Shown here piece by piece: positions 25,132-33,252 of a stretch of DNA of 64,000 nucleotides (position 1 is the stretch's first letter; each line of letters begins with the position of its first letter). The translations under genes were made by a program, and so were the position numbers. Origin of the DNA: Pedobacter kyonggii (GTDB lineage Bacteria > Bacteroidota > Bacteroidia > Sphingobacteriales > Sphingobacteriaceae); contig NZ_SIXF01000001.1 of the NCBI RefSeq assembly GCF_004310665.1, positions 1 through 64,000 of the forward strand, in the 5' to 3' direction. Under the pieces are notes generated by a model. The model made no database searches. It was not told where the DNA came from and saw nothing but the letters and a program-made list of their open reading frames with translations.

Positions 25132-25620
25132 ATGATGGGTGCCAATAAACTTACAGGTGCTATAGCCGCACTAATGGATGAATATAAAAAGGCGATTGAC
25201 GAACTTATTGCGGTAATCGAATCAATTAGCCCACATCAACTGACTAGAACCATTGAGCCAGAAAGTTCAAATCCAGATTGCATTTCCATTCAAACTATCT
25301 TAACGCATGTAACTGCTTCGATGTTCAGTTATGCGGTGTATATCGAAAATTCTATTGGATTGAAAACAGTCAGACCGGAAAAATTGCAGTTTGGTCACAT
25401 CACACCTTATATTTCAAGACTCCTGGAAGCACTTAAATATAACGAGGACTTTTTCATCAGAAATCCCGACATCACCATGGAAGAGTTCGATCAATCGAAA
25501 AAGATAAACACAGCGTGGGGACAGCAATACGATGTAGAACAAATTTTAGAGCATGCCATTGTTCATATTTTAAGGCATAGGAGGCAGATTAAAAATGCAC
25601 TTGTGAATATGAATAGCTGA
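25132..25620 (+). CDS. DinB-like four-helix metal-binding protein
   Basis: A 162-residue protein resembling DinB/YfiT proteins, which form a four-helix bundle with three histidine metal ligands. Candidates here are the histidine in ILTHVTASMFSYA (about residue 62) and the two in EHAIVHILRHRRQI near the C-terminus. The function of this class is mostly unknown; some members are thiol transferases (bacillithiol- or mycothiol-dependent), which is of note because bshA is in the same window. That link is only inference. Confidence 0.7.
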   Translation: MMGANKLTGAIAALMDEYKKAIDELIAVIESISPHQLTRTIEPESSNPDCISIQTILTHVTASMFSYAVYIENSIGLKTVRPEKLQFGHITPYISRLLEALKYNEDFFIRNPDITMEEFDQSKKINTAWGQQYDVEQILEHAIVHILRHRRQIKNALVNMNS

Positions 25621-25636
25621 TCAATAAAAAAAATAA

Positions 25637-25666
25637 TTTGCAATTCACTGAAAATAAATATCTTTG
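25637..25666 (+). promoter_or_regulatory. Strong Bacteroidota-type promoter upstream of a long leader
   Basis: TTTG at 25637-25640, an 18-nt spacer and TATCTTTG at 25659-25666. The expected start site is near 25671, which would give a leader of about 210 nt before the TPR gene at 25880. Confidence 0.65.
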
Positions 25667-25683
25667 CATCCAAATTTACAGAA

Positions 25684-25779
25684 ATGCTACGTCAACTACA
25701 TATCCAACAATTAATCTTTAGCCCGTCTTGTGGCATAAAGGGCTTGGGTATTGACTTAGATTTCCTTCCCAACCCTTAA
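25684..25779 (+). other. 31-codon upstream reading frame in the TPR gene leader
   Basis: ATG to TAA, beginning MLRQLHIQQLIF. It covers a potential stem AGCCC/GGGCT (about 25720-25745) and an alternative stem TTGGG/CCCAA (about 25744-25773) that share the same G-rich segment. The 3' part matches the CCCTAACGC-type repeat at 341-440, so it may be a repeat element carrying a fortuitous frame rather than a translated leader. Confidence 0.3.
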
Positions 25780-25879
25780 CGCGGTTTTAAGTTTCAACAA
25801 ACAAAACCCAAATTTAAAAATCATTTTATTACGCATTTGACAAGCATTTAATCGCTTATCAAAATTAATTATATCCGTT

Positions 25880-26401
25880 ATGGACATTTATACCACTGTA
25901 GAAGAAAAGTATCTACAGGCCATTGAAGAACTGCACTGGGGCGAATTACCTAAGGCACTTCAGTATTTTAACGAAATTATTGTTTTCGACCCTGATTATG
26001 CAAGGGCTTATTTTCAATTGGGCGATATTTATCAGCATCATTTTAAAGATTATAAAACTGCAGGTTATTATTACAAACGCTGCATTGAGCTGGATTCGGA
26101 TTTCCCAGAGGTTTATAAACCCTATCTGGAACTTGTGATTACGCTTAAAATGCAAAAATTGGTGAAACAGGTTGCAGAAAAGGCTTTACTTGTACCTGGT
26201 GTTTGCGAAGCACACATTTACGAATGTTTAGGGCTGCATGCCGAGCAACAGCAAAATTTTGCAGAGGCGGCAAACTATTTCAAGAAGGCAGAACTGTTTA
26301 ATGCAGCTCAGGAAGAGCAAAGCACTTTACAAGAACACCAAAACCGTATAAAAAGCAAAATGAATAGCACAAAAACAATGATTTACGATTTACAGGGATA
26401 A
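25880..26401 (+). CDS. Small TPR protein
   Basis: A 173-residue cytoplasmic protein with at least three tetratricopeptide-like units, for example ALQYFNEIIVFDPDYARAYF with QLGDIYQHHF, YKTAGYYYKRCIELDSDFPE, and YECLGLHAEQQQNFAEAANYF. No signal peptide or enzymatic motif. Such proteins are scaffolds; no partner can be named. It is preceded by an unusually long leader with a strong promoter and ends in a terminator that overlaps its stop codon. Confidence 0.82.
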   Translation: MDIYTTVEEKYLQAIEELHWGELPKALQYFNEIIVFDPDYARAYFQLGDIYQHHFKDYKTAGYYYKRCIELDSDFPEVYKPYLELVITLKMQKLVKQVAEKALLVPGVCEAHIYECLGLHAEQQQNFAEAANYFKKAELFNAAQEEQSTLQEHQNRIKSKMNSTKTMIYDLQG

Positions 26402-26425
26402 AAGGCAATGCCTTTTATCCTTTTT
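26396..26425 (+). terminator. Terminator of the TPR gene
   Basis: GGATAAAAGGCA/TGCCTTTTATCC, a perfect inverted repeat of 12 bp overlapping the TAA stop, followed by TTTTT. Confidence 0.9.
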
Positions 26426-26540
26426 AACTAGCGGATTAATCTTAAAATACTATTCGCCAATTGCCCTTGTTATTTTAATTTTGTTACTATCTTTACCGCA
26501 TAATTACAAAGCATAAATCTTTAAATCAAAAATATTCGAT

Positions 26541-26729
26541 ATGTCAGCTCACGATTCACACGCACCGGTTCAGCAAACAAAAGGCATTTGGGCTTTACCA
26601 TTAACGGCATGGATTCTGGTTTTATTATTGGTTGTTTATTTCACCAGACCAATCTTTAACCACGAAGAAGCACCTGCTCACCATGAAAAAACTGAGGCAG
26701 CGCACGAAAAACCAGAAGCACACCACTAG
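26541..26729 (+). CDS. Small single-pass membrane protein with His-rich tail
   Basis: A 62-residue protein: a short polar N-terminus (MSAHDSHAPVQQTKGIW), one transmembrane helix (about 18-38, LTAWILVLLLVVYF) and a tail rich in His, Glu and Ala (HEEAPAHHEKTEAAHEKP). I do not recognise a named family. The tail could bind a metal such as zinc or nickel, which is inference. It has its own terminator just downstream and an upstream gap of 139 nt, so it is probably a single-gene unit. Confidence 0.7.
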   Translation: MSAHDSHAPVQQTKGIWALPLTAWILVLLLVVYFTRPIFNHEEAPAHHEKTEAAHEKPEAHH

Positions 26730-26751
26730 GATTTTCCAGTTATAAAAGCAT

Positions 26752-26789
26752 AAAAAAGCGTTCAGATTTTAAATTTGAACGCTTTTTTT
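26752..26789. terminator. Bidirectional terminator between the small membrane protein and the GDPD-like gene
   Basis: AAAAAAGCGTTCA and TGAACGCTTTTTT flank a short AT-rich loop, with A/T runs on both sides, so it can serve convergent genes. Confidence 0.9.
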
Positions 26790-26807
26790 GTACTCCTTTA
26801 TTTCTTA

Positions 26808-27692
26808 CTATTTAAGTTGCCCCATGATGTTTGGAAAATCGGTAATGATGCCGTCTACTCCGAGGCTCATAAAATAATTCACTTCCTTTACCGTATTCAC
26901 CGTCCAAGGGATAATTTTAATGCCCATATCGTGACAGCGGTCTACCAGACCTTTACCTACCAGTACCGAGTAAGGACTATAAATAGTTGGTTTAAAACCT
27001 AACTTCTCAATATAATCTTCAAAGGGTTCTTTTTCGTCAATCAATAACGAGGTTTGTATTTTGGGGTATTTTTCGTGCAGATATTGCAACGTACGCATAT
27101 CAAACGATTCGATAATGACTCTTTTGGCAAGTTTCTTAGCATTAATTACCTCCATAATCAGTTCTACAAATTCTGCAGGTTCCGGATGAAATTCGTTATC
27201 GCCCTTTTTGATTGTTTTCGTTTCGATGCTGTATACGGGCTTGGCAAATTTGTGTGCCTTAACATAAGCCTCAACTGCGTCTATGGTCTCAGAAAGCAGT
27301 GGTTTGTAAGCTTTAAACTTCATCTGTCCAGGAAAGCGGTTGTGAACTTTACTCCCTACGTCGAACTTTTTAATCTCCTCATAATCCATCTTGTAGATGT
27401 TATAATTCTTTTGGTCTTTTAAAGTAATCGGCTTACCGTTGGGCTGCAAAGAAATCTCGTTGTTAAAGTAAGGCTCTTGCGAAAGCACCACTTGTTTATC
27501 TTTCGAAATCACAGCATCCATTTCTAAAGTGGTAACGCCTAAATCGATAGCTTTTAACATTCCTTCAATGGTATTTTCGGGCATAATGCCGCGAGCACCA
27601 GCTTTGCCCTGTACGTCGAATTTCTTTTTTTGGGCAGAAGCATGAAAAAACAATAAAATTAAAGTTGAGAACAGAAGTAATTTTTTATGCAT
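26808..27692 (-). CDS. GDPD-family protein lacking the catalytic histidines (probable pseudoenzyme)
   Basis: A 294-residue exported protein (signal peptide MHKKLLLFSTLILLFFHASA) with the glycerophosphodiester phosphodiesterase TIM barrel. The active-site strand that normally reads GHRG...PENT here reads QGKAGARGIMPENT, so the catalytic His-Arg pair is Lys-Ala. The second catalytic His-Asp, normally in VVxSHD, here reads VVLSQEP. Metal-ligand positions remain (TLEMD and YSIETK), as does the C-terminal barrel (IIPWTVNT, GVDGIITDFP). The gene is intact, so it is likely expressed with an altered or binding role. The ATG is chosen to begin the signal peptide; a longer frame to 27821 is unlikely. 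Confidence 0.82.
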   Translation of the reverse strand: MHKKLLLFSTLILLFFHASAQKKKFDVQGKAGARGIMPENTIEGMLKAIDLGVTTLEMDAVISKDKQVVLSQEPYFNNEISLQPNGKPITLKDQKNYNIYKMDYEEIKKFDVGSKVHNRFPGQMKFKAYKPLLSETIDAVEAYVKAHKFAKPVYSIETKTIKKGDNEFHPEPAEFVELIMEVINAKKLAKRVIIESFDMRTLQYLHEKYPKIQTSLLIDEKEPFEDYIEKLGFKPTIYSPYSVLVGKGLVDRCHDMGIKIIPWTVNTVKEVNYFMSLGVDGIITDFPNIMGQLK

Positions 27693-27879
27693 GAATTTTA
27701 AACGTAAAATGAATAATTTTATTGGTAATAATTTCTGGAGCGCAAAAACCGTGCTTTTATTTAATGTTTGTTCCTGCTTTCCGTTATATCTTTTCGCTAC
27801 GCCCCAAGAAGCCCACTTCATCCGATAGTTATCGGATCAGGGCTAGATCAGAACGTAAAGCAAGCAAAATATAGAAATA

Positions 27880-27910
27880 AAAAAAAGGGCTTCTTTTTAT
27901 GGAGAGCCCT
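27880..27910 (-). terminator. Terminator of the NTF2-like gene
   Basis: AGGGCT/AGCCCT stem, followed on the minus strand by a run of T (complement of the A-run at 27878-27886), 20 nt after the stop at 27930. Confidence 0.8.
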
Positions 27911-27929
27911 CTTAATTCACATTTGTTAT

Positions 27930-28787
27930 TTATCTTTCTGCTGGTACAAAGGCTTGTACAATTAAATTCCAGCTTGCATCAGCTCCCTTTTCATAAACGA
28001 AAACGTAGTTAAAACTTTCACGTAAATCGGCCTTATAGTCGATAGTAGCAACACCATAGGTATAAGCCAAATCACTACCGATTGCCTTATCTACGCCTGT
28101 TGTTTTCAAATTAATTTTGCTGATCATTCCGTTATAAAAAGCAATAATTTTTCCTTTTCCATCAATGGCTTCGTTACCTGGAAAAAGTAAACGTGCATCG
28201 TTGGTTAAAAAACCTCCAAATGCCGCAATTCCATGCGTTTTTAATAACGTATTTAATGTTTTCTCTGTGGTTAAGATAATTTCTTTCCCAGCCTTAATCT
28301 CCTTTTCATTTAAGAACTTTGGTGCAACATGATCCTTTGGTTCAATAAACTGTGGCGTAACTTTAGCCAAAGGTTTATTGCTTTCCGTTCCTAAATCAAT
28401 GGCTAATTTCCATCTACCATTTTCTGGTTTCCAGATCGATAAGTATTGACCGTATTTTTTCTCTGAACTACCAACTTCATATGGCCCTGTAGTAAAACCT
28501 AAATCGCCGCTGCGCGATACTTTCGCCAGGTTTGGTATCCATGTTACATCGTTTTCAGCATTTGCTTTACCCGCGTAAAAAGTTTTGGCATTAACCGGGT
28601 TTGGCCTGAACACCAAAGTGCTTGTTGTTGAATAGTCCATAAAAGCTTCTTTATCTCCATTTTTGGCAATTGACTTAGCAAAATCCTTCTCAGCATTTAC
28701 TAGAGATTTGGTTGTTCCATCGCTTTTTTGGGCAAAAGCACCTAGGGCTAAAAGCGAAGCTATTGCAGTTGAAAATAATTGTTTCAT
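27930..28787 (-). CDS. Exported tandem NTF2-like (DUF4440-type) protein
   Basis: A 285-residue protein with a signal peptide (MKQLFSTAIASLLALGAFAQ) and two NTF2/SnoaL-like folds. The first spans about 25-135: SLVNAEKDFAKSIAKNGDK, then FTTGPYEV, YGQYLSIWKPENGRWKLAID. The second spans about 165-285: TEKTLNTLLKTHGIAAFGGF, SDLAYTYGVATIDY and SWNLIVQAFVP. DUF4440-type proteins are often of unknown role; some are isomerases or ligand-binding. No catalytic motif can be assigned. It stands alone with its own terminator. Confidence 0.78.
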   Translation of the reverse strand: MKQLFSTAIASLLALGAFAQKSDGTTKSLVNAEKDFAKSIAKNGDKEAFMDYSTTSTLVFRPNPVNAKTFYAGKANAENDVTWIPNLAKVSRSGDLGFTTGPYEVGSSEKKYGQYLSIWKPENGRWKLAIDLGTESNKPLAKVTPQFIEPKDHVAPKFLNEKEIKAGKEIILTTEKTLNTLLKTHGIAAFGGFLTNDARLLFPGNEAIDGKGKIIAFYNGMISKINLKTTGVDKAIGSDLAYTYGVATIDYKADLRESFNYVFVYEKGADASWNLIVQAFVPAER

Positions 28788-28876
28788 TATTAATTAAGAT
28801 AATATTGTTTGGCGAATATAAAATTTTCTTTAATGTACGGCTTTAAAAGTAATTAACAATTACACATTAAGGCCAC

Positions 28877-29860
28877 TTATTTCTCTCTATAAATGGTTTC
28901 TAAAACAGTTTGCCCAGTGGCTTTCAAGGTATTTTTATCAATATTGGCTAAGTTATCCAATTGCGTGTGCCAATTGATATAAAAACCACTGTTATCATTG
29001 TAATGGATAATATCGATAGAAGGAATGCCTGCTTTGTTCATCCAAAAATGATCATCAACCAATTTTCCGCTCGGAATTTTCGTAAAGTAAGAAGCATAAC
29101 CAATTTCATTACCAATGTCCCAAACCTTGTTTACTACGTCAGGAGCAGCCTGACGAGAGATTTCATCCTGCGTAAACTGCGCGCTACCGCCACCAACCAT
29201 ATCAAGATTAATGCCATACAAAGCTTTATATCCTGTTGCCATTGCTTTTTTAGCCCAGTATTGAGAGCCTAAACACCATGTAGTTTCATCCGGTGTTTCA
29301 TCATTGGCCTTGCCATAATCTTCTAAATCCCACAGTATAAAATCGACTCCAACATCTGGTTGTTTCTGCTGAATCTGACGTGCCATTTCCAAAATTACTG
29401 CCACTCCACTCGCACCATCATTTGCCGCATCAAAAGCTTTCGCATGGTTTGCAGGGTCGGTATCCTGATCAGAAAAAGGCCTGGCATCCCAGTGTGCCGT
29501 AATTAAAACCCTCTTTTTTTGACCTGGATTAAAAGCGGCAACGATATTTTTCAGCTGAAAGCTTTTCCTATCATAAGTTTGCGTTTTCTCACCCTGAATA
29601 CTTACTTCAGCTCCGAACGACTTTAATTTTGCAGCTAAATAATCTGCACATTTTTGGTGCGCCGTGGTACCCGGAATCCTCGGGCCAAAATCTACCTGAG
29701 CTTTGGTATAAGCATAAGCACTATCGGCATTAAAATCAGGAGAAGATAAAGTAGCTACAGTCTTTTCTCCATTTTCATCAGCATTTTGGTTTGTTTTATT
29801 TTGGCAGGCCTGAAATCCGATTAACGCGAATAAAGGCAGTATTAAAAGTTTTTTATTCAT
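28877..29860 (-). CDS. M28-family lipoprotein peptidase / glutaminyl cyclase-like
   Basis: A 327-residue predicted lipoprotein (lipobox region IGFQAC, cysteine at residue 19). The zinc-binding core matches M28/glutaminyl cyclase: ITAHWDARP, AANDGASGVAVILEMAR, FILWDLEDYGK, LDMVGGGS and DIIHYNDN, giving the five usual His/Asp/Glu ligands plus the catalytic acid. Compared with aminopeptidases the region around ARPFSDQDTDPANHAK is closer to glutaminyl-peptide cyclotransferases, so N-terminal pyroglutamate formation is possible. No dedicated partner gene is nearby. Confidence 0.85.
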   Translation of the reverse strand: MNKKLLILPLFALIGFQACQNKTNQNADENGEKTVATLSSPDFNADSAYAYTKAQVDFGPRIPGTTAHQKCADYLAAKLKSFGAEVSIQGEKTQTYDRKSFQLKNIVAAFNPGQKKRVLITAHWDARPFSDQDTDPANHAKAFDAANDGASGVAVILEMARQIQQKQPDVGVDFILWDLEDYGKANDETPDETTWCLGSQYWAKKAMATGYKALYGINLDMVGGGSAQFTQDEISRQAAPDVVNKVWDIGNEIGYASYFTKIPSGKLVDDHFWMNKAGIPSIDIIHYNDNSGFYINWHTQLDNLANIDKNTLKATGQTVLETIYREK

Positions 29861-29904
29861 TGTTTAATCTAACGGAAAATTATTTAAAGTAGTGTAATTA
29901 TCTC

Positions 29905-29989
29905 TCATCCCCCTTGCCCCCCTTCAAAGGGGGACGAATTAATTGCTAGAGAATAGTCCATTCCCCCTTTGAAAGGGGCAGGGGGATGA
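29905..29989. repeat. Large inverted repeat (CCCCCTTTGAAGGGGG type) beside the DUF559 gene
   Basis: Two arms of about 29 nt, TCATCCCCCTTGCCCCCCTT... (29905-29933) and ...AAAGGGGCAGGGGGATGA (29961-29989), are near-perfect inverse copies, and each arm is itself palindromic. A related copy lies at 30496-30533 on the other side of the endonuclease gene. Confidence 0.8.
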
Positions 29990-30010
29990 CCCTGTGAAAA
30001 ATCTTTCCTT

Positions 30011-30400
30011 TCAGCGGATCCGGGTATGATCTTTCTCCCATTCTGTTATGAAATGCTGAATCGTCCTATCCACATTCTCGATATCGTTCATAACCTCATC
30101 ATCGCTAAATCTCAGCGCATTAAAACCCAATGCTTTTAAAACATGTTCGCGTGCTTTGTATTTTTCAAATTGCCCCTCCCACTCATGACTAAGGCCATCA
30201 ACCTCGATAACCAACTTTAAATCCTTTGAGAAAAAATCTGCAATATAATTCGCGATCGGTCGCTGTCTTAAGAAAGAATATCCCAGCGTTTTTTTATTCC
30301 TCAACAATTCACACCACATCCTTATCTCTGCTTTGGTACTATCATTTCGATGGCCTCTAGCAAAAGTTTTTAATTTAGAATTGTAATGGTTGTTATCCAT
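30011..30400 (-). CDS. DUF559 endonuclease-like protein (PD-(D/E)XK, VSR-like)
   Basis: A 129-residue protein of the DUF559 family, related to very-short-patch-repair endonucleases. Typical blocks are TKAEIRMWCELLRNK, FLRQRPIANYIADFFS with the catalytic aspartate, LVIEVDGLSHEWEGQ with the E-x-D nuclease motif, and ALGFNALRFSDDEV. The gene is a single unit bracketed by palindromic repeats of one family at 29905-29989 and 30496-30533. Such genes are often annotated simply as endonuclease domain protein. Whether it acts on its flanking repeats is inference. Confidence 0.88.
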   Translation of the reverse strand: MDNNHYNSKLKTFARGHRNDSTKAEIRMWCELLRNKKTLGYSFLRQRPIANYIADFFSKDLKLVIEVDGLSHEWEGQFEKYKAREHVLKALGFNALRFSDDEVMNDIENVDRTIQHFITEWEKDHTRIR

Positions 30401-30495
30401 GATATCTTAAATCTTTCTTAGCAGTAAAAAGTCTAAAAATGAATATAGCAAACATTTTGCTGTTTTATTCATCTTTAAAATTAAATATGATCTTC

Positions 30496-30533
30496 TTCAT
30501 CCCCCTGCCCCCTTCCCTTCAAAGGGGGATGAA
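30496..30533. repeat. CCCCCTTTGAAGGGGG-type palindrome, second copy
   Basis: TTCATCCCCCTGCCCCCTTC continues to CCTTCAAAGGGGGATGAA. This is the same sequence type as 29905-29989, located upstream of the DUF559 gene. A further degenerate piece (GTTTGAAGGAGTAAGGGGATGG) lies at about 30589-30610. Confidence 0.75.
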
Positions 30534-30627
30534 TTTCATAGTAGACCTAAAATGTATAGGATTTGTTTCCAACGCTTAACTCTTCGCCAGTTTGAAGGAG
30601 TAAGGGGATGGCATAATAAGGTATTGT

Positions 30628-31308
30628 CTAAGAAAGCATATAATCCACAACCGCCTTGCAATGGATTTTAGCAGTATCAAAAACGGAAATATCAAAGTCA
30701 TCCTGATTGATCAGCATGGGAATTTCGGTACATCCCAGAATTACCCCCTCAGCTCCTTCCTTGATCAGATCATTAATTATCTGGATATATTGTGTTCTGG
30801 TTTCTTCCAATATCACACCTCTACCTAATTCTTCTTTAAGGGTAAACTGTATATAATCGCGGGTTTCTTTCTTTGAAGGCACTAAAACACGTAATCCATG
30901 GTCTTCGAGCTTTTTTATATAAAAGTCCTTTTCCATGGTAAATATGGTCCCCAGGAGTCCTATATTTTTAATTCCAGCAGCATTTATGGCTTTAGCAGTT
31001 TCGGTACCGATATGGATAATAGGCAAAGCTATTTTTTCTTGTAACTGATCGGCAAAAAGATGTGCGGTATTGGCGCAGAGTACAATTGCTTCTGCCCCAC
31101 TTCGTTTTAAACTTTCGCAAGCATTGAGCAAAAGATCAAACGATCCTTCCCAGGTTTTATCTTGTACATCGCCAAAATTAAGGGAGTAAATTAAACATTC
31201 AGCGAAATTTAACCCACCCAAACGCTCATTTACACCCTCATTTATAAAACGGTAGTAATCTATAGTAGATACCCAGCTAATGCCGCCTACTAAACCAATT
31301 TTTCTCAT
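30628..31308 (-). CDS. Aspartate/glutamate racemase family protein
   Basis: A 226-residue cofactor-independent amino acid racemase. It shows KIGLVGGISWVSTIDYYRFIN at the N-terminus and the two catalytic cysteines in CANTAHLF (near residue 79) and ILGCTEIPML (near residue 191). Pairing of these cysteines is the hallmark of the Asp/Glu racemase superfamily, here the YgeA-like group, so aspartate is the likeliest substrate but broad specificity is known. It is followed by cysS on the same strand upstream, 43 nt apart. D-amino acids could feed peptidoglycan or catabolism. Confidence 0.88.
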   Translation of the reverse strand: MRKIGLVGGISWVSTIDYYRFINEGVNERLGGLNFAECLIYSLNFGDVQDKTWEGSFDLLLNACESLKRSGAEAIVLCANTAHLFADQLQEKIALPIIHIGTETAKAINAAGIKNIGLLGTIFTMEKDFYIKKLEDHGLRVLVPSKKETRDYIQFTLKEELGRGVILEETRTQYIQIINDLIKEGAEGVILGCTEIPMLINQDDFDISVFDTAKIHCKAVVDYMLS

Positions 31309-31351
31309 TGTTAAAATCGATTATGACTTTGGACTGTACACTTAGGACTAA

Positions 31352-32812
31352 CTACGCTTTACTCCAGGTCGTTCCCTCTTTTCCGTCTTTAAGCTGGATC
31401 CCCAACTCTTGTAAGCCAATACGGATACAGTCAGAAGTGGCATAATCTTTATTCGCTTTTGCTTCAGTCCTTAAGTTAATCACCATATCCAGAACGCCAT
31501 TTAAATCATTTCCTCCAGCATCTTCATTTTTCAGTCCTAATATATCGAATACGAAATCGTTAACCAGTTGCTTCAACTTTTCTAATGCTTCTGCGGAGAT
31601 TTTGCCCTTACCATCGTAAACGGTATTGATAATTCTTACCGCTTCGAACAGTTCGGCAATCAAAATCGGACTGTTAAAATCGTCATTCATTGCGTGGATG
31701 CATTTCTCTTTCAATGCGTCGATATCAAAATCGTTCTGTTCAGAAACCGTTAACTTATCTAACAAACCAATGGCAGCCATTAAGCGTCGAAATCCTTTTT
31801 CAGAGGCATCTAAAGCTTCATTCGAGAAATCTAATGTACTGCGGTAGTGTGCCTGCAACATGAAAAACTTAACCGTCATCGGGCTAAAGCCTTTTTTCAA
31901 TAAGGGGTGATCACCAGTAAATAATTCTAAAGGAAGAAAACCATTGCCGGCCGATTTAGACATCCGCGTACCATTTACGGTAAGCATATTGGTATGCATC
32001 CAATAGCGGGCAGGCTGTTTATGACTGCAAGCTTCAGATTGTGCAATTTCGTTGGTATGGTGCGTTGCCGCTAAATCCATTCCACCACCATGAATATCAA
32101 ACTCGGCGCCCAAATATTTCGCGCTCATGGCCGAACATTCGATATGCCAGCCCGGAAAACCCATGCCCCACGGCGATTGCCATTGCATTAAAGTTTCTGG
32201 TTTCGCTTTTATCCAAAGCGCAAAGTCTAACCTTCCACGTTTCTCATCCTGTCCACCCAGTTCGCGGGTATTGTTCAGCATATCTTCGAGATTGCGGTTG
32301 GTTAAAATGGTATAATTATATTCCTTGCTATATTTTTCTACGTCAAAGTATACGTTGCCATCAACTTCATAACCGTAACCATTGGCAATAATTACCTTGA
32401 TCATTTCGATCTGCTCAATAATGTGGCCTGTAGCAGTAGGTTCGATACTTGGTGGCAGCGTGTTGAACATGCGCAATACATCATGAAAACCCAAAGTGTA
32501 CTTCTGTACAATTTCCATTGGCTCAAGCTGCTCTAATTTTGCACGTTTTGCAAACTTATCATCGCCCTCGTCCCTATCGCCTTCCAAGTGGCCTGCATCT
32601 GTAATATTACGTACATAACGCACCTTATAACCAGCATATTTAAGGTACCTGAAAATTAAATCGAAAGATATAAACGTGCGACAATTACCCAAGTGCACAT
32701 CACTATAAACAGTAGGACCGCAAACATACATCCCAACATTGGGTGCATTCAAGGGTTGGAAAAGTTCTTTTTTGCGCGAAAGCGTATTATAAAGCTGTAA
32801 GCCAGTATTCAT
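31352..32812 (-). CDS. cysS: Cysteinyl-tRNA synthetase
   Basis: Class I aminoacyl-tRNA synthetase charging tRNA-Cys, 486 residues, usual for the family. The N-terminal zinc cysteine and HIGH-type motif read [19 protein letters not shown]. Further zinc ligands lie in HIECSAMS and [12 protein letters not shown], and the KMSKS motif reads RMSKSAGN. The C-terminal DALR-like anticodon domain includes [12 protein letters not shown]. The ATG start places the HLGN motif at the normal position. It may share a transcript with the racemase gene. Confidence 0.97.
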   Translation of the reverse strand: MNTGLQLYNTLSRKKELFQPLNAPNVGMYVCGPTVYSDVHLGNCRTFISFDLIFRYLKYAGYKVRYVRNITDAGHLEGDRDEGDDKFAKRAKLEQLEPMEIVQKYTLGFHDVLRMFNTLPPSIEPTATGHIIEQIEMIKVIIANGYGYEVDGNVYFDVEKYSKEYNYTILTNRNLEDMLNNTRELGGQDEKRGRLDFALWIKAKPETLMQWQSPWGMGFPGWHIECSAMSAKYLGAEFDIHGGGMDLAATHHTNEIAQSEACSHKQPARYWMHTNMLTVNGTRMSKSAGNGFLPLELFTGDHPLLKKGFSPMTVKFFMLQAHYRSTLDFSNEALDASEKGFRRLMAAIGLLDKLTVSEQNDFDIDALKEKCIHAMNDDFNSPILIAELFEAVRIINTVYDGKGKISAEALEKLKQLVNDFVFDILGLKNEDAGGNDLNGVLDMVINLRTEAKANKDYATSDCIRIGLQELGIQLKDGKEGTTWSKA

Positions 32813-32907
32813 ATTGCAAATGTAATATTAAGTTAGAAAGTTAAAACGTTAAAAGTTGCAATGTTTCGCTTATGATTTTTAACTAACATTTATAAATGGT
32901 ATCCTTG

Positions 32908-32931
32908 CTGTGAGATGTTACCATCTTACAG
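32908..32931. repeat. CTGTnAGATG-TTAC-CATCTnACAG palindrome, copy 1
   Basis: A 24-nt palindrome with one mismatch pair. The core GAGATGTTACCATCTTAC is shared with 33173-33196, and the stem words recur at 33696-33719 and 56610-56633. Confidence 0.7.
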
Positions 32932-33172
32932 TAAAACAAAATTTATTTATAGTATTGATTTTTCTCAAACATTAGAAAAGGTAATTGCTGCTCATCGGTT
33001 AGGGCAGCCCCTCTTTCCGCTGTAGCTTCGCCGAAGGGGCTCAGGCTGCCGCTTCAATAGGGTTTAGCTTGGCTATTTCTGTGCTATTGGCTTTAAAAAC
33101 AGACGCTAACTTGCGAAGTCCGCCAGCCTCTGCCCTTGTGAGACTTCTCAAGTTGGCCTGGCAGGCGGTGTG

Positions 33173-33196
33173 CTGTCAGATGTTACCATCTGACGG
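33173..33196. repeat. CTGTnAGATG-TTAC-CATCTnACAG palindrome, copy 2
   Basis: GTCAGATG-TTAC-CATCTGAC is a perfect 8-bp stem. It lies in the upstream region of the GNAT gene. Confidence 0.75.
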
Positions 33197-33252
33197 TAAA
33201 AACAAAATTTAATCTTTAATTTTAGCTTCATCTATCAAAACATCAGTAAAAA

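Larger units (their letters stand above)
32813..33252. other. Intergenic region with several palindromes
   Basis: No gene. It holds two CTGTCAGATG-type palindromes (32908-32931 and 33173-33196), a long hairpin-forming segment with GCAGCCCCTC and GAGGGGCTGCC-like arms around 33000-33052, and an inverted pair AACTTGCGAAGTC...GAGACTTCTCAAGTT (about 33108-33155). Confidence 0.6.

Noticed and set aside
29861-30010. CRISPR array near the DUF559 gene
   Set aside because: The repeats are palindromic, few and of unequal spacing; no regular repeat-spacer alternation and no cas genes.
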